A stretch of DNA of 46,445 nt. Origin: Gammaproteobacteria bacterium. GTDB lineage: Bacteria > Pseudomonadota > Gammaproteobacteria > Thiohalomonadales > Thiohalomonadaceae. The notes under the pieces were generated by a model. It saw nothing but the letters and a program-made list of their open reading frames with translations, was not told the origin of the DNA and ran no database searches. Position numbers and translations under genes: made by a program. Shown piece after piece: positions 28,193-40,273 of the stretch (position 1 is the stretch's first letter; each line of letters starts with the position of its first letter). Location: NCBI GenBank assembly GCA_015231435.1, contig JADGBN010000010.1, positions 1-46,445 of the forward strand, read 5' to 3'.

Positions 28193-28219
28193 CGGGGATC
28201 GCCTAAAGGGGCATCCCCG
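28193..28219. terminator. GC-rich hairpin in the carA leader, possible terminator/attenuator
   Basis: CGGGGATCGCC-TAAAG-GGGCATCCCCG followed by CTTTC. Confidence 0.45.
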
Positions 28220-28255
28220 CTTTCATATCAGACAGTTTATTCGGGAGAAAAAGCG

Positions 28256-29386
28256 TTGAGGCACAAGGCCCTGTTAGCCCTTGCAGATGGCACCCTCTTT
28301 CACGGCGAGGCAATTGGTGCCCTTGGTGAGACAGTGGGTGAAGTGGTTTTTAATACCGCCATGACAGGCTATCAGGAGATCTTAAGCGACCCCTCCTATG
28401 CACGACAAATTGTCACCCTCACCTACCCCCATATTGGCAATACCGGCACCAATCCTGAAGATGATGAGTCCCGCGATCTCTTTGCCGCAGGTTTGGTGAT
28501 TCGCGACCTTCCCCTGCTCGCCAGCAGTTGGCGCAACCGCGAACCCCTGCAAGCGTATCTTGAACGCCACCATACCGTTGCCATCGCCGGCATCGATACC
28601 CGCCAGCTAACCCGTCTGCTGCGGGAAAAAGGGGCACAAAATGGCGCAATTTTTGCCAGTGCCTCCGCTATTGATAGTGAGGCAGCCGTCGCCGCTGCCC
28701 GCAGCTTTCCCGGCCTTAAAGGGATGGATCTGGCCAAAGAGGTCACCGTAGCGTCACCCTACCGCTGGCGTGAAGGGTGCTGGTCGCTTGAACATGGCAT
28801 TATCCAGCGCCCTGACAGCGAACTTCCCCTGCATGTCGTTGCCTACGACTATGGCGTTAAGCGCAATATTCTGCGTATGCTCGTTGAGCGCGGCTGCCGC
28901 CTGACGGTGGTGCCGGCACAAACCCCGGCGACAGCGGTAATGGCACTAAAACCTGATGGGGTTTTTCTCTCCAACGGCCCAGGCGACCCGCAGCCCTGTG
29001 ACTACGCCATTAGAGCGATTGGCGAACTCTGTCAGGCAGCGGTTCCCCTCTTTGGCATCTGTCTTGGACATCAACTGTTAGCCCTCGCCAGTGGCGCGCG
29101 TACCGTAAAGATGAAATTTGGCCACCATGGCGCCAACCATCCGGTTCAGGATCTCAGCAGCAGGGCGGTGATGATTACCTCGCAAAACCACGGCTTTGCG
29201 GTTGAGGAGAGCAGCTTGCCTGCACACCTCAAAGCGACCCACCGCTCCCTCTTTGATGGTTCACTGCAGGGGATTGCCCGCACCGATATACCCGCCTTCA
29301 GCTTTCAGGGGCACCCCGAAGCGAGTCCCGGGCCGCATGATGTTGCCCCGCTATTTGACCATTTTATCCGCCTGATGCAGCCCTAA
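28256..29386 (+). CDS. carA: Carbamoyl-phosphate synthase small subunit (TTG start)
   Basis: [29 protein letters not shown], glutaminase [13 protein letters not shown]. Confidence 0.97.
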   Translation: MRHKALLALADGTLFHGEAIGALGETVGEVVFNTAMTGYQEILSDPSYARQIVTLTYPHIGNTGTNPEDDESRDLFAAGLVIRDLPLLASSWRNREPLQAYLERHHTVAIAGIDTRQLTRLLREKGAQNGAIFASASAIDSEAAVAAARSFPGLKGMDLAKEVTVASPYRWREGCWSLEHGIIQRPDSELPLHVVAYDYGVKRNILRMLVERGCRLTVVPAQTPATAVMALKPDGVFLSNGPGDPQPCDYAIRAIGELCQAAVPLFGICLGHQLLALASGARTVKMKFGHHGANHPVQDLSSRAVMITSQNHGFAVEESSLPAHLKATHRSLFDGSLQGIARTDIPAFSFQGHPEASPGPHDVAPLFDHFIRLMQP

Positions 29387-29399
29387 CCGGAAGAGAACG

Positions 29400-32300
29400 A
29401 TGCCCAAACGCGAAGATATACAATCGATTCTAATCATTGGTGCCGGCCCGATTGTCATTGGTCAGGCGTGCGAGTTCGACTACTCCGGTGCTCAGGCGTG
29501 CAAGGCGCTGAAGGAGGAGGGGCTGCGCGTCATCCTAGTCAACTCCAACCCCGCGACGATTATGACCGATCCTGAAATGGCGGATGCCACCTACATCGAA
29601 CCGATTAACTGGCAAACCGTCGCAAAAATTATTGAGTGTGAACGCCCCGATGCCCTGCTCCCCACCATGGGGGGGCAAACAGCGCTAAACTGTGCCCTCG
29701 ATCTGGCGCGTGAAGGGGTGCTCTCCCGCTTTAATGTCGAGATGATTGGCGCCACCCGTGATGCCATTGATAAGGCAGAAGATCGCGATCGTTTTCGCAA
29801 GGCGATGCAGAAGATCGGCCTTGATATGCCCCAAGCGGCAGTCGCCCACTCCCTTGAGGAGGCCTTTCAGGTACAGGCACGCATTGGCTTTCCCACAGTC
29901 ATTCGCCCCTCCTTTACCATGGGCGGCTCGGGCGGCGGTATCGCCTTCAACCGCCAGGAATTTATCGAAATTTGCGAGCGCGGACTGGATCTCTCACCGA
30001 CCAGCGAACTCTTAATTGAAGAGTCCATTCTCGGCTGGAAAGAGTTTGAGATGGAGGTGGTGCGCGACCGCAAGGACAACTGCATCATCATCTGCTCAAT
30101 CGAGAACTTCGACCCCATGGGGGTACACACCGGCGACTCGATTACCGTAGCACCGGCGCAAACCCTAACCGACCGCGAATACCAGATTATGCGTAACGCC
30201 TCGCTTGCGGTACTGGGGGAGATTGGCGTCGATACCGGGGGGTCAAACGTACAGTTTGCGATTAATCCGGAAAATGGTCGGATGATCATTATCGAAATGA
30301 ATCCCCGGGTGTCGCGCTCCTCGGCGCTCGCCTCCAAAGCGACCGGCTTTCCAATCGCCAAGGTTGCCGCCAAGTTGGCCATCGGCTATACCCTTGACGA
30401 GCTGCTAAATGATATCACCGGCGGCGCGACGCCCGCCTCCTTTGAACCGTCAATAGATTACGTCGTTACCAAAATTCCGCGTTTCACCTTCGAGAAGTTC
30501 CCCAAGGCTGACCCCGGTCTAACGACCCAGATGAAGTCAGTTGGCGAGGTGATGGCGATTGGTCGCAATTTCCAGGAGTCGCTGCAAAAGGCACTGCGGG
30601 GGCTGGAGATCGGCGTCGATGGCTTTAACGAGCAGCCGCCGCTCGCCGATGATCAAGCCCTGAAAAACCGCCTGCGCCGCCCAACCGCCGAGCGTATTTT
30701 TTACGTTGCCGATGCCTTTCGCAAAGGTCTTGCAGTGCAGGAGGTGCACGACTTAAGCCGCATCGACCCATGGTTTCTCGTCCAAATCGAAGAGATCGTC
30801 CACCTCGAAGCGGCACTTATTCGTGAGGGGCGAGGGAGCCTTAACCGTGACCACCTCTTTCGCCTCAAACAGAAGGGGTTCTCCGACCGTCGCCTTGCCC
30901 GCCTGATTAACTGCAGCGAAGAGGAGATGCGCCAGTTGCGTCATCAACTCGCGGTACGCCCCGTCTATAAACGTGTCGATACCTGCGCCGCAGAGTTTGC
31001 GACGGCCACCGCCTATCTCTACTCCACCTATGATCAAGAGTGCGAAGCCGCACCGACAGAGCGCAATAAAATCATCGTCTTGGGAGGCGGGCCCAACCGT
31101 ATCGGGCAAGGCATTGAGTTTGACTACTGCTGCGTTCACGCCGCTATGGCGATGCGCGAAGATGGCTACGAAACCATTATGATTAACTGCAACCCCGAAA
31201 CCGTCTCCACCGACTACGACAGCTCCGATCGTCTCTACTTTGAGCCCCTCACCCTTGAGGATGTGCTTGAGGTGATTGATCTGGAGCAGCCACGCGGCGT
31301 GATTGTCCAGTATGGCGGCCAGACGCCCCTTAAGCTGGCACGCGCCCTCGCTGCCGCTGGCGCACCGATTATCGGTACCTCTCCCGATGCCATTGACGAG
31401 GCGGAGGATCGCGAACGCTTCCAGCAGATGATCCATAAACTCGGACTGCTGCAACCCCCTAACCGCACCGCCCGTAGTGAAGAGACCGCGCTTAAACTCG
31501 CCGAAGAGATTGGCTTCCCGCTGGTCGTGCGTCCCTCCTATGTGCTGGGGGGACGCGCTATGGAGATTGTCTTTAACCAAGAGGAGCTGCAACGCTATAT
31601 GCGCGAAGCGGTCTCCGTCTCTAATGACTCACCGGTACTGCTGGATCACTTTTTGGATGATGCCATTGAGGTCGATGTCGATATTATTTGCGATGGCGAA
31701 TCGATTCTGATTGGCGGGGTGATGGAACATATTGAACAGGCCGGCGTTCACTCGGGTGATTCCGCCTGCTCACTGCCACCCTATACGCTTAACCCGAAGC
31801 AGCAGCAACAGCTGCGCCAGCAGGTTGAACAGATGGCACTGGCACTCGGGGTTATCGGCCTGATGAACACCCAGTTTGCGATTAAGGGGGATGATATTTA
31901 CGTTCTTGAGGTCAATCCCCGTGCCTCGCGCACCGTCCCCTACGTCTCCAAGGCAACCGGCGTCGCTCTTGCCAAGATTGCTGCCCGCTGCATGGTGGGA
32001 AAGAGCTTGGCAGAACAGGGGATCACCCAAGAGATCATCCCGCCCTACTTCTCCGTTAAAGAGGCAGTCTTCCCCTTTATCAAGTTCCCTGGTGTTGATC
32101 CCATTCTCGGGCCAGAGATGAAATCAACCGGTGAGGTGATGGGGGTCGGTCGCAGTTTTAGCGAGGCCTACGCCAAGGCACAGGAGGCCACAGGGGTGGT
32201 GCTGCCACGCAGCGGACGCGCCTTTATCAGTGTCCGCGACAGCGATAAGGAGGTTGCCGTTGAAGTCGCCAGTGCCCTGCATCAGTTGGGCTTTGAGATC

Positions 32301-32618
32301 ACCGCCACCGCAGGCACCGCAGCGGTTATCCAGCGTGCCGGAATTAACTGTCGCCGCATTAACAAGGTCAATGAAGACCGTCCCAACATCATTGATATGA
32401 TTAAAAATGATGAGTTTTCCTTTATTGTCAACACCACCGAGGAGCGACAGGCCGTTGCCGACTCTTTCCTGATTCGCCGCGAGGCTTTACAACATAAAGT
32501 GACCTACTCCACCACGGTGACCGGTGCCTTGGCGATGGTCAGCGCCATTGGCTGTCAAAGTGAAAGGCGTGTCACCAGTCTACAATCTTTACATAGCGAG
32601 TTAACCAGTCATGGATAA
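29400..32618 (+). CDS. carB: Carbamoyl-phosphate synthase large subunit
   Basis: 1072 aa; [37 protein letters not shown]; duplicated ATP-grasp domains. Confidence 0.98.
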   Translation: MPKREDIQSILIIGAGPIVIGQACEFDYSGAQACKALKEEGLRVILVNSNPATIMTDPEMADATYIEPINWQTVAKIIECERPDALLPTMGGQTALNCALDLAREGVLSRFNVEMIGATRDAIDKAEDRDRFRKAMQKIGLDMPQAAVAHSLEEAFQVQARIGFPTVIRPSFTMGGSGGGIAFNRQEFIEICERGLDLSPTSELLIEESILGWKEFEMEVVRDRKDNCIIICSIENFDPMGVHTGDSITVAPAQTLTDREYQIMRNASLAVLGEIGVDTGGSNVQFAINPENGRMIIIEMNPRVSRSSALASKATGFPIAKVAAKLAIGYTLDELLNDITGGATPASFEPSIDYVVTKIPRFTFEKFPKADPGLTTQMKSVGEVMAIGRNFQESLQKALRGLEIGVDGFNEQPPLADDQALKNRLRRPTAERIFYVADAFRKGLAVQEVHDLSRIDPWFLVQIEEIVHLEAALIREGRGSLNRDHLFRLKQKGFSDRRLARLINCSEEEMRQLRHQLAVRPVYKRVDTCAAEFATATAYLYSTYDQECEAAPTERNKIIVLGGGPNRIGQGIEFDYCCVHAAMAMREDGYETIMINCNPETVSTDYDSSDRLYFEPLTLEDVLEVIDLEQPRGVIVQYGGQTPLKLARALAAAGAPIIGTSPDAIDEAEDRERFQQMIHKLGLLQPPNRTARSEETALKLAEEIGFPLVVRPSYVLGGRAMEIVFNQEELQRYMREAVSVSNDSPVLLDHFLDDAIEVDVDIICDGESILIGGVMEHIEQAGVHSGDSACSLPPYTLNPKQQQQLRQQVEQMALALGVIGLMNTQFAIKGDDIYVLEVNPRASRTVPYVSKATGVALAKIAARCMVGKSLAEQGITQEIIPPYFSVKEAVFPFIKFPGVDPILGPEMKSTGEVMGVGRSFSEAYAKAQEATGVVLPRSGRAFISVRDSDKEVAVEVASALHQLGFEITATAGTAAVIQRAGINCRRINKVNEDRPNIIDMIKNDEFSFIVNTTEERQAVADSFLIRREALQHKVTYSTTVTGALAMVSAIGCQSERRVTSLQSLHSELTSHG

Positions 32619-33087
32619 AATCCCGATGACCCTTCACGGGGCAGAGATGTTACGTCTCGAACTTGCCGAGCTTAAACAGGTGAAACGTCCTGCAGTCATT
32701 AAGGCAATTTCCGAGGCACGTGAACATGGCGATCTGAAAGAGAATGCCGAGTACCACGCGGCCCGGGAGCAGCAGAGTTTTATCGAGGGTCGGATTCAGG
32801 ATATTGAGTCAAAGCTCGCCATCGTCCAGGTGATTGATCCAACCACCCTCGCCGTCGGCGACAAAATTGTCTTTGGTGCAACGGTCACCCTCTACGACAC
32901 CAATAAAGATGAAGAGCTGGTCTATCAAATTGTCGGTGATGAGGAGGCGGATATTAAAGAGGGGAAGATCTCCATCAGCTCCCCCTTTGCCCGCGCCCTC
33001 ATTGGCAAAAGAGTTGATGATCTGGCTGAAGTCAAAGCACCCGGTGGGGTGCGTGAACTTGAAATTGTTAAGGTTGCGTATATCTAG
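32611..33087 (+). CDS. greA: Transcription elongation factor GreA
   Basis: 158 aa; [33 protein letters not shown]. Confidence 0.97.
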   Translation: MDKIPMTLHGAEMLRLELAELKQVKRPAVIKAISEAREHGDLKENAEYHAAREQQSFIEGRIQDIESKLAIVQVIDPTTLAVGDKIVFGATVTLYDTNKDEELVYQIVGDEEADIKEGKISISSPFARALIGKRVDDLAEVKAPGGVRELEIVKVAYI

Positions 33088-33434
33088 GGGGTTAGCGACA
33101 ACCGTGGCGGCTCCGCCGGACGATAGAGCAGCGCAACGTGTCCAACCCGCTGCACCAGCACTGCGTCTAGCGCTGTACAAATCGCGCTAATCATCGCATC
33201 GCGATCACTGCGCTCTTCGGCGTTCACCCGCACCTTTAACAACTCATGGTGTGCCAGTGAACTTTCGATTTCAGCCATAACCGTCTCACTAAGGCCGCTG
33301 TTACCAATGATCACCACGACCTTGCGCTGATGTCCCAAACCACGCAGATGACGCAGTTGCTTCTCTGTTAATTTCAAACGACTCTCCTTAATAAAATAGA
33401 TCGGCACAATACCCAGCGACGACTTAAAAGACAA
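33084..33434 (-). CDS. yhbY: YhbY-like CRM-domain RNA-binding protein
   Basis: [49 protein letters not shown]; divergent from rlmE. Confidence 0.92.
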   Translation of the reverse strand: MSFKSSLGIVPIYFIKESRLKLTEKQLRHLRGLGHQRKVVVIIGNSGLSETVMAEIESSLAHHELLKVRVNAEERSDRDAMISAICTALDAVLVQRVGHVALLYRPAEPPRLSLTP

Positions 33435-33435
33435 T

Positions 33436-34065
33436 ATGGCACGCAGTAAAACTAGTCAAAAATGGTTAAAAGAGCATTTCGATGATCGCTACGTCAGCCT
33501 CGCCCAGCAGCAGGGCTATCGCTCGCGTGCCTGTTATAAACTCATTGAAATCAGTGACCAGACCCGCCTGCTGCAACCGGGCATGACCGTCGTCGATCTC
33601 GGTGCCGCCCCGGGAGGGTGGTCGCAGGTTGCCGCCGAACGGGTGATTACCCGCAAAGGGGCAGGACGGGTAGTTGCCCTTGATATTTTAGCAATGGATG
33701 CGATCCCCGATGTTGAAATCCTCTGCGGCGACTTTCGTCAGGAGGAGGTGATGCAACAACTCCTCATGCAAATCAATAATCAGGCAGTCGATCTTGTCTT
33801 ATCCGATATGGCGCCCAATAGTAGTGGAGTACGCAGCGTCGATCAGCCGCGTGCCATGTACCTTGCCGAGTTAGCCCTTGATCTCTGCCGTCAGGTGCTA
33901 AAACCCGATGGCGACTTTCTCGTCAAACTTTTTCAGGGAGAGGGTTTTGACACTTTTCTTAAGGCGTGTCGTGCAACTTTTCGCCAGGTCAGCAGTCGTA
34001 AGCCCGATGCCTCCCGCGACCGCTCGCGGGAGATCTACCTCTTGGCACGCGGTTTTCGTGAATAG
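33436..34065 (+). CDS. rlmE: 23S rRNA 2'-O-ribose methyltransferase
   Basis: [42 protein letters not shown]. Confidence 0.96.
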   Translation: MARSKTSQKWLKEHFDDRYVSLAQQQGYRSRACYKLIEISDQTRLLQPGMTVVDLGAAPGGWSQVAAERVITRKGAGRVVALDILAMDAIPDVEILCGDFRQEEVMQQLLMQINNQAVDLVLSDMAPNSSGVRSVDQPRAMYLAELALDLCRQVLKPDGDFLVKLFQGEGFDTFLKACRATFRQVSSRKPDASRDRSREIYLLARGFRE

Positions 34066-34211
34066 ACCCGTCATCCTTGAAAATGCTGGTTCGTTGCACC
34101 AAAGGCAGGCTGCGCACGCCGCAGTCGCTCACCCCAATCACATAGTTAATCTATGCTCATGGGGATTCGCGACTTTGCCGCCTTCCATCATTTCCAATGA
34201 TTTTGGGTATA
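34063..34211. repeat. ERIC-like imperfect palindrome, copy 3; left end overlaps rlmE stop
   Basis: TAGACCCGTCATCCTTGAAAATGCTGG...CATCATTTCCAATGATTTTGGGTATA with the same core as copies 1 and 2. Confidence 0.82.
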
Positions 34212-34365
34212 GACCGGCTGTTGTCGGCGGCGGATTCAGCCGCAGTAAACGCTCTCCCCAACCATATTATCAGACGATTGTTGCTTTACCCCTGAAGAAG
34301 CTGAGGTACAATAACCCATCAGCTATCGACCAACCCCCATTTACTTTAAATAGGAAGAGACCAGC

Positions 34366-36294
34366 TTGAACGATATAGCCAAAAATATTCTGCTCTGGGT
34401 CGTTATCGCCATCGTCCTGATGTCGGTTTTTAACAACTTCGGAACCCCCCAATCGCCGGGCCATCTTCTCGAATACTCCCAGTTTATTGAGGATGTACGC
34501 CAGGGTCGCGTTAAGCGGGTAATTATTGAAGGCCGCAATATTCATGGCTATTTTGAAGATAATCAACGATTTAGCACCTATAGCCCGGATGACCCCGGTC
34601 TGATGGGCGACCTGCTCAATAATGGCGTCATTGTCGATGCCAAACCACCGGAACAGCAGGGGCTGCTAACACAAATCTTTATCTCCTGGTTCCCCATGCT
34701 GCTGTTAATCGGCGTCTGGATCTTCTTTATGCGCCAGATGCAGGGCGGTGGTGCGGGTGGCCGCGGTGCGATGTCCTTTGGTAAATCGCGGGCAAGAATG
34801 CTCGGTGAAGATCAGGTCAAGATCACCTTTAAGGATGTCGCCGGTGTCGAAGAGGCCAAAGAGGAGGTGGGTGAGCTGGTGCAGTTTCTCAGTGACCCGG
34901 GCAAATTCCAGAAGCTCGGCGGTAATATTCCCCGTGGCGTGCTCATGGTCGGCTCCCCGGGAACCGGTAAAACCCTGCTTGCCAAGGCGATTGCCGGAGA
35001 AGCCAAGGTCCCTTTCTTCACCATCTCGGGCTCTGACTTTGTTGAGATGTTTGTCGGTGTCGGCGCCTCGCGGGTACGCGATATGTTTGAACAGGCGAAG
35101 AAACACGCCCCCTGTATTATCTTTATCGACGAGATTGATGCCGTCGGTCGCCATCGCGGTGCTGGTCTTGGCGGTGGTCACGATGAGCGTGAGCAGACCC
35201 TGAACCAGCTACTGGTCCAAATGGACGGCTTTGAAGGGAACGAAGGGGTGATTGTCATTGCCGCTACCAACCGTCCCGATGTGCTCGACCCGGCGCTGTT
35301 GCGTCCTGGTCGTTTTGACCGTCAGGTGGTGGTACCCCTGCCCGATCTGCGTGGTCGTGAGCAGATCCTCAAGGTTCATATGCGTAAAGTCCCCTTGGGC
35401 AAAGATGTCAATCCAACGGTGATCGCTCGTGGTACCCCCGGTTTTTCCGGTGCTGATTTAGCCAATCTGGTCAATGAAGCGGCGCTCTTTGCTGCCCGCT
35501 GTGATGACAAAGTGGTGGTCATGGAGCACTTTGAGTACGCTAAAGACAAAATCATGATGGGCGCCGAGCGCCGCTCGATGGTGATGTCCGATGCCGAGAA
35601 GGAGCTGACTGCCTATCATGAGGCTGGCCATACCATTGTCGGCCATCTGGTTCCAGCCCATGATCCGGTTCATAAAGTGACGATTATTCCGCGTGGCCGT
35701 GCCCTCGGACTCACCCTTTTTCTGCCAGAGGAGGATCGTTACAGCTACAGTAAACAGCGCCTCGAGAGTCAAATCTCAACCCTCTTTGGTGGACGTATTG
35801 CAGAAGAGTTAATCTTTGGCAGCGATCAGGTGACCACCGGCGCCTCTAATGACATTCAGCGGGCGACGGATCTGGCGCGCAAAATGGTCACCAAGTGGGG
35901 ACTCTCACAAAAACTCGGCCCGCTAACCTACGAAGAGGATGATGGCGAAGTGTTCCTCGGGCGCAGTGTGACCCAGCACAAAAATGTCTCCGATGAGACC
36001 GCCCATATTATTGATGGCGAGATCCGCAGCATGATTGAAAACAACTTTAACCGTGCCAAAACCATTCTTCTTGATAATAAAGATAAGCTGGAGATTATGG
36101 CAAGGGCACTAATTAAATACGAAACCCTTGATATTAAACAAATTAACGAAATTATGGCCGGGCATCCGCCAACCCCTCCTGAGGATTGGGATGAGTCCGA
36201 CCCGACCTCCGGCACGCCGCATCGCCATCGTAGCGATAAAAGTAGCGGTGAAGAGCCCAATGCATCTGTCGGTGGTACTGCCAACCAGCACTAG
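34366..36294 (+). CDS. ftsH: ATP-dependent zinc metalloprotease FtsH (TTG start)
   Basis: [40 protein letters not shown] zinc motif. Confidence 0.98.
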   Translation: MNDIAKNILLWVVIAIVLMSVFNNFGTPQSPGHLLEYSQFIEDVRQGRVKRVIIEGRNIHGYFEDNQRFSTYSPDDPGLMGDLLNNGVIVDAKPPEQQGLLTQIFISWFPMLLLIGVWIFFMRQMQGGGAGGRGAMSFGKSRARMLGEDQVKITFKDVAGVEEAKEEVGELVQFLSDPGKFQKLGGNIPRGVLMVGSPGTGKTLLAKAIAGEAKVPFFTISGSDFVEMFVGVGASRVRDMFEQAKKHAPCIIFIDEIDAVGRHRGAGLGGGHDEREQTLNQLLVQMDGFEGNEGVIVIAATNRPDVLDPALLRPGRFDRQVVVPLPDLRGREQILKVHMRKVPLGKDVNPTVIARGTPGFSGADLANLVNEAALFAARCDDKVVVMEHFEYAKDKIMMGAERRSMVMSDAEKELTAYHEAGHTIVGHLVPAHDPVHKVTIIPRGRALGLTLFLPEEDRYSYSKQRLESQISTLFGGRIAEELIFGSDQVTTGASNDIQRATDLARKMVTKWGLSQKLGPLTYEEDDGEVFLGRSVTQHKNVSDETAHIIDGEIRSMIENNFNRAKTILLDNKDKLEIMARALIKYETLDIKQINEIMAGHPPTPPEDWDESDPTSGTPHRHRSDKSSGEEPNASVGGTANQH

Positions 36295-36320
36295 CCGTTT
36301 TCTTTGGTTGGTGCAGAACC

Positions 36321-37199
36321 ATGAGTCAACATCCCCTGATATTGAACTGTGGCGGACGTCAGCTTAATCTGACGACGCCACAGGTGATGGGGATTATTAA
36401 CGTCACTCCGGACTCCTTCTCCGATGGCGGTCAATATCAGCAACTGGAGAGTGCGCGTCGCCATGCTGCGGCAATGGCAGAAGCGGGCGCCGCAATGATT
36501 GATATTGGTGGCGAATCGACCCGTCCAGGCGCTGCCGCAGTATCACTTCAGGAGGAGCTTGATCGCACCCTACCGGTCATTGAGGCAATACACGCCAGTT
36601 GTGATCTGCCGATCTCCATTGATAGCAGCAAACCTGCCGTGATGCGTGCCGCTGCCCAGGCTGGCGCAGGATTTATCAATGATATTAATGCCCTGCAGGC
36701 TGAGGGTGCCCTGACGACTGCGGCGCAACTGCAACTACCCGTCTGTCTGATGCACAAACAAGGGACGCCGCACACCATGCAGCAGGGCCCTCACTATGAC
36801 AATGTCGTTAGCGAAGTGCAGCAGTTTCTCGCTGCGCGTCTGCAAGCCGCCCTAGATGCAGGCCTTTTGCGGCAACAAATACTCCTTGACCCCGGCTTTG
36901 GCTTTGGCAAAAGCGTTAAACACAACCTCACCCTAATGCAGCAGCTGGCTACCTTAAATGAGTTAGGTCAGCCGCTACTCATCGGCATTTCGCGTAAATC
37001 GATGCTTGGCGCGGTTCTTGACCGCCCCGTCAACGAACGTCTCTACGGCGCCATCACCCTAACCACCTGGGCGCTACTGCAGGGCGCAAAGCTCATTCGC
37101 AGCCATGATGTGGCCGCTACGGTTGATTGTCTAAAAATGCTGCGCGCCCTGCAAGAGAACCGCTGCGACACGGTCATCGCAACCACCCCATCATCGTAA
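36321..37199 (+). CDS. folP: Dihydropteroate synthase; stop codon lies within the inserted MITE-like element
   Basis: QVMGIINVTPDSFSDGGQY, DIGGESTRPGA, LDPGFGFGKSVKHN. Confidence 0.96.
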   Translation: MSQHPLILNCGGRQLNLTTPQVMGIINVTPDSFSDGGQYQQLESARRHAAAMAEAGAAMIDIGGESTRPGAAAVSLQEELDRTLPVIEAIHASCDLPISIDSSKPAVMRAAAQAGAGFINDINALQAEGALTTAAQLQLPVCLMHKQGTPHTMQQGPHYDNVVSEVQQFLAARLQAALDAGLLRQQILLDPGFGFGKSVKHNLTLMQQLATLNELGQPLLIGISRKSMLGAVLDRPVNERLYGAITLTTWALLQGAKLIRSHDVAATVDCLKMLRALQENRCDTVIATTPSS

Positions 37200-37286
37200 C
37201 CATTCAGACGCCCTGCTTTTTTACCCTCACCCCAACCCTCTCCCGAGGGGAGAGGGGGCAAAAGTGGTGGGGTTCTGAACGGTTAC
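37196..37286 (+). mobile_element. 91-bp MITE-like element, copy 2
   Basis: About 97% identical to copy 1; perfect 8-bp direct repeat CCATCATC at 37188-37195 and 37287-37294. Confidence 0.92.
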
Positions 37287-37319
37287 CCATCATCCACCTA
37301 ACAACAAAGAGTTATTCCC

Positions 37320-38660
37320 ATGGAGCGAAAATATTTTGGTACTGACGGCATTCGCGGTCAGGTGGGCGAGTTTCCAATTCTTCCTGACTTCGTTCTCAAG
37401 CTAGGCTGGGCCGCCGGTAAGGTACTCTCCAGTGGCCGAGGCGGTAAGGTGCTAATCGGTAAAGATACCCGCATCTCCGGCTATATGTTTGAATCAGCCC
37501 TTGAGGCGGGACTCTCTGCGGCGGGAAAAGATACCCTGCTGCTGGGGCCGATGCCAACTCCGGCGATTGCCTACCTCACCCGTACCCTGCGCGCTGATGC
37601 CGGCATTGTCATTAGTGCCTCCCACAACCCCTATGAAGATAACGGTATTAAGTTCTTCTCCGCCGACGGTTTGAAACTCCCCGATGCCGTTGAACTAGAG
37701 ATTGAGGCAACGCTTGAGCTGCCGATGACCATGGTGCCCTCACGTCACCTTGGTAAGGCAACGCGGGTAAAGGATGCTGCTGGACGTTATGTTGAGTTTT
37801 GTAAAAGTACCTTCCCCAGAGGAATGGATCTGAAGGGCGTTAAAATTGTCGTTGACTGCGCCAATGGTGCCACCTATCAGGTTGCGATTGATGTCTTTAG
37901 CGAACTGGGTGCCGAAGTCATTGCCATCGGCAATCAACCCAACGGGCTAAACATTAACGTCAACTGCGGTTCAACCCATCCCGAGGCGTTGCAACAGCGG
38001 GTACTGAAGGAACAGGCCGACCTCGGCATCGCCCTGGATGGCGATGGTGACCGTCTGATTATGGTCGATCACCAGGGCAATTTGGTAGATGGCGATGAAA
38101 TTCTCTATATTATCGCCAACTATCAGCATTCACAGAGCCGCATTGCAGGCGTCGTCGGCACCCTAATGAGTAATCTTGGACTGGAGCAGGCGCTGGCGCG
38201 TCAGGGGATTGCCCTCTATCGTGCCAATGTGGGTGATCGCTATGTCATCGCCGCGATGCTTGAACGTAACTGGCTGCTGGGCGGAGAGTCCTCTGGCCAT
38301 ATTATTGCACTTAACCATATCACCACCGGCGATGGCATTATTGCCGCCCTGCAGGTTCTTGCAGCGATGATTAGCAGTGGCAACTCCCTGCAAACACTTC
38401 GCAGCGGCATGGAGAAGCTGCCGCAGGTAATGATTAATGTCGCGATTTCTGGCGCTCGGCAGATGAGCCAACACCCCGAGTTACAACAGGCGGTCACTCA
38501 TGAAGAGGGGCGACTGCAGCAGCGCGGCCGGATACTGCTGCGCCCCTCTGGAACCGAACCGCTGCTGCGGGTGATGGTCGAGGGGGAGGATGCCGCCGAG
38601 ATTCACGCCACCGCAGAACGGCTGGCTGAATTAGTACGGCTGCTGGGCAAGCCGCTTTAA
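37320..38660 (+). CDS. glmM: Phosphoglucosamine mutase
   Basis: [41 protein letters not shown]. Confidence 0.97.
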   Translation: MERKYFGTDGIRGQVGEFPILPDFVLKLGWAAGKVLSSGRGGKVLIGKDTRISGYMFESALEAGLSAAGKDTLLLGPMPTPAIAYLTRTLRADAGIVISASHNPYEDNGIKFFSADGLKLPDAVELEIEATLELPMTMVPSRHLGKATRVKDAAGRYVEFCKSTFPRGMDLKGVKIVVDCANGATYQVAIDVFSELGAEVIAIGNQPNGLNINVNCGSTHPEALQQRVLKEQADLGIALDGDGDRLIMVDHQGNLVDGDEILYIIANYQHSQSRIAGVVGTLMSNLGLEQALARQGIALYRANVGDRYVIAAMLERNWLLGGESSGHIIALNHITTGDGIIAALQVLAAMISSGNSLQTLRSGMEKLPQVMINVAISGARQMSQHPELQQAVTHEEGRLQQRGRILLRPSGTEPLLRVMVEGEDAAEIHATAERLAELVRLLGKPL

Positions 38661-39151
38661 CGCCTGCTAATAAAAAACCACTGCGGCGACGGGCGGTCAC
38701 GGGTGAGCGGTTGCTGGTGCAGAAAATTATAGGGGCGCGGTAACTGCCGACACCAAGCATGAACTGCGTCACACTCCTCATCCCCGCCCGGGTGTCCCGG
38801 ATAGGCGATAATGGAGATAACCCCGTTGGCTGCCAGCAGCTGCAAACTTTGGTTTAAGGCGCGAAGGGTGGTAGCGACTCGGGTAATGAGCGCTTTATCA
38901 CCGCCAGGAAGATAACCCAAATTAAAGACCACTGCAGCAACCTGCCGCAGATGGTGCGGTGCCACAACACGCAAAAGTTCGCTATGACATTGCTGCACCA
39001 ACGTCACCCGATCGGCAAAGGGCAGCAGGCGCTGGCGACTGCTGGCAATCGCCTGCGGACTAATATCAAAGCCGTAGAGGTGGCCGTGAGGGGCAATGGC
39101 CGATGCGAGAAAATACGCATCGTGACCATTGCCAAGGGTAGCATCAACCAC
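38657..39151 (-). CDS. Class I SAM-dependent methyltransferase, YtqB/rRNA methylase-like
   Basis: [38 protein letters not shown]; homologous-looking sequence extends upstream of the called GTG. Confidence 0.78.
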   Translation of the reverse strand: MVDATLGNGHDAYFLASAIAPHGHLYGFDISPQAIASSRQRLLPFADRVTLVQQCHSELLRVVAPHHLRQVAAVVFNLGYLPGGDKALITRVATTLRALNQSLQLLAANGVISIIAYPGHPGGDEECDAVHAWCRQLPRPYNFLHQQPLTRDRPSPQWFFISRR

Positions 39152-39224
39152 AACCCCACCTGGGCGCAGATACAGCGCCAGCTGTTGTTGTGCCTGTTGG
39201 GTAAGCGGTATCGTAGATTAGATA

Positions 39225-39665
39225 CTAAGTGCCCGCTTTAATCGCGGTAAAGGTGGCAGTAATGGTAGCATCCGTTGATTTTTTCACAGTGCAAGTCGCA
39301 TCCTGTCCATTCGAACCAGTGATTGCCGCTGCGGTAATCGTATAGTTATCCATTCCCGTTACCAAACCGGCGACATCATCGCAATTATCGACCGCCGCAC
39401 AAACCCCTGTCGTTACCGTATGCCCCTTCACCGCGCAACCAGAGAAGTTAATCGATGCCGCTGAACCCAGGGCACCGGCAATCCCCTTCACCGCAGCCGC
39501 ATCGGCATCGCTACTTAAATCAACAAACTTGGGCAACGCCGTCGCGGCAAGAATACCGAGAATGACGATGACCATAATTAGCTCAATTAATGTAAAACCA
39601 CCTTGTAATGCTACCTTGTTATGCACCGCTCTCTCCTTATAATTAATAGGGTTATTTTCAAACAA
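39225..39665 (-). CDS. Type IV / MSHA-like prepilin (likely start GTG near 39627)
   Basis: VALQGGFTLIELIMVIVILGILAATALPKFVDLSSDA prepilin cleavage and hydrophobic helix. Confidence 0.93.
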   Translation of the reverse strand: MFENNPINYKERAVHNKVALQGGFTLIELIMVIVILGILAATALPKFVDLSSDADAAAVKGIAGALGSAASINFSGCAVKGHTVTTGVCAAVDNCDDVAGLVTGMDNYTITAAAITGSNGQDATCTVKKSTDATITATFTAIKAGT

Positions 39666-39727
39666 CGATTATCTACCAGATAGACTCCATTTTACAAAAT
39701 TTTTTTACCAGCAACCCCTGCACACTC

Positions 39728-40273
39728 TTAACGATAGTTACCGCGCAGCTCAATCGTCGTAAACTGATCTAAAAGCGGATCATAAAGACCATCCCCATCA
39801 ATATCCTGATAGGCAAAATAGATATAGAAGCGCAGCAGCGGTTCACTGTTAAACAGTGCAGGGAACGCCTCCTCTTCGCCAATACGGTAGATAAGCTCGC
39901 CACGGTCACGATCAAAATACCAGCTGCGTGGCGGAAGATCCGCAAGGGAAGGAGAGCTTAACTCACCCAAATAGGTCGGTGGCAGGTTGGTCATTAAGCT
40001 AAAGGGATTACTGCCGCCGAGTTGATTCAGCGTCTCAATACGACCACTGGCGATACGCGCCATCACCGTTGTTGCCAGCGCACTCTGCATTGAGCCGAAG
40101 CTCCAGCTAACATGACTGCGCTCCGCCTCGATGCGCAGATCCCATATCCGATCAAGCGCGATATAGACAAACAGGGTAAAGAGCAGCGCCAAGAGAATAA
40201 ACTCATGGCTGCGTTTTACCGGTTTGCTGTTCTCCTGTGCCATTATTGCGACGCCATTGAGGTCATCTCCCAC
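39728..40273 (-). CDS. Pilus-cluster hypothetical protein (MshF-like by context)
   Basis: Single N-terminal TM helix (EFILLALLFTLFVYIALDRIW) between pilin and GspF-like genes. Confidence 0.6.
   Translation of the reverse strand: MGDDLNGVAIMAQENSKPVKRSHEFILLALLFTLFVYIALDRIWDLRIEAERSHVSWSFGSMQSALATTVMARIASGRIETLNQLGGSNPFSLMTNLPPTYLGELSSPSLADLPPRSWYFDRDRGELIYRIGEEEAFPALFNSEPLLRFYIYFAYQDIDGDGLYDPLLDQFTTIELRGNYR

Noticed and set aside
3087-34211. CRISPR array from the recurring repeats
   Set aside because: Copies are dispersed over tens of kb, 91-150 bp long and palindromic, with no regular spacers or cas genes.
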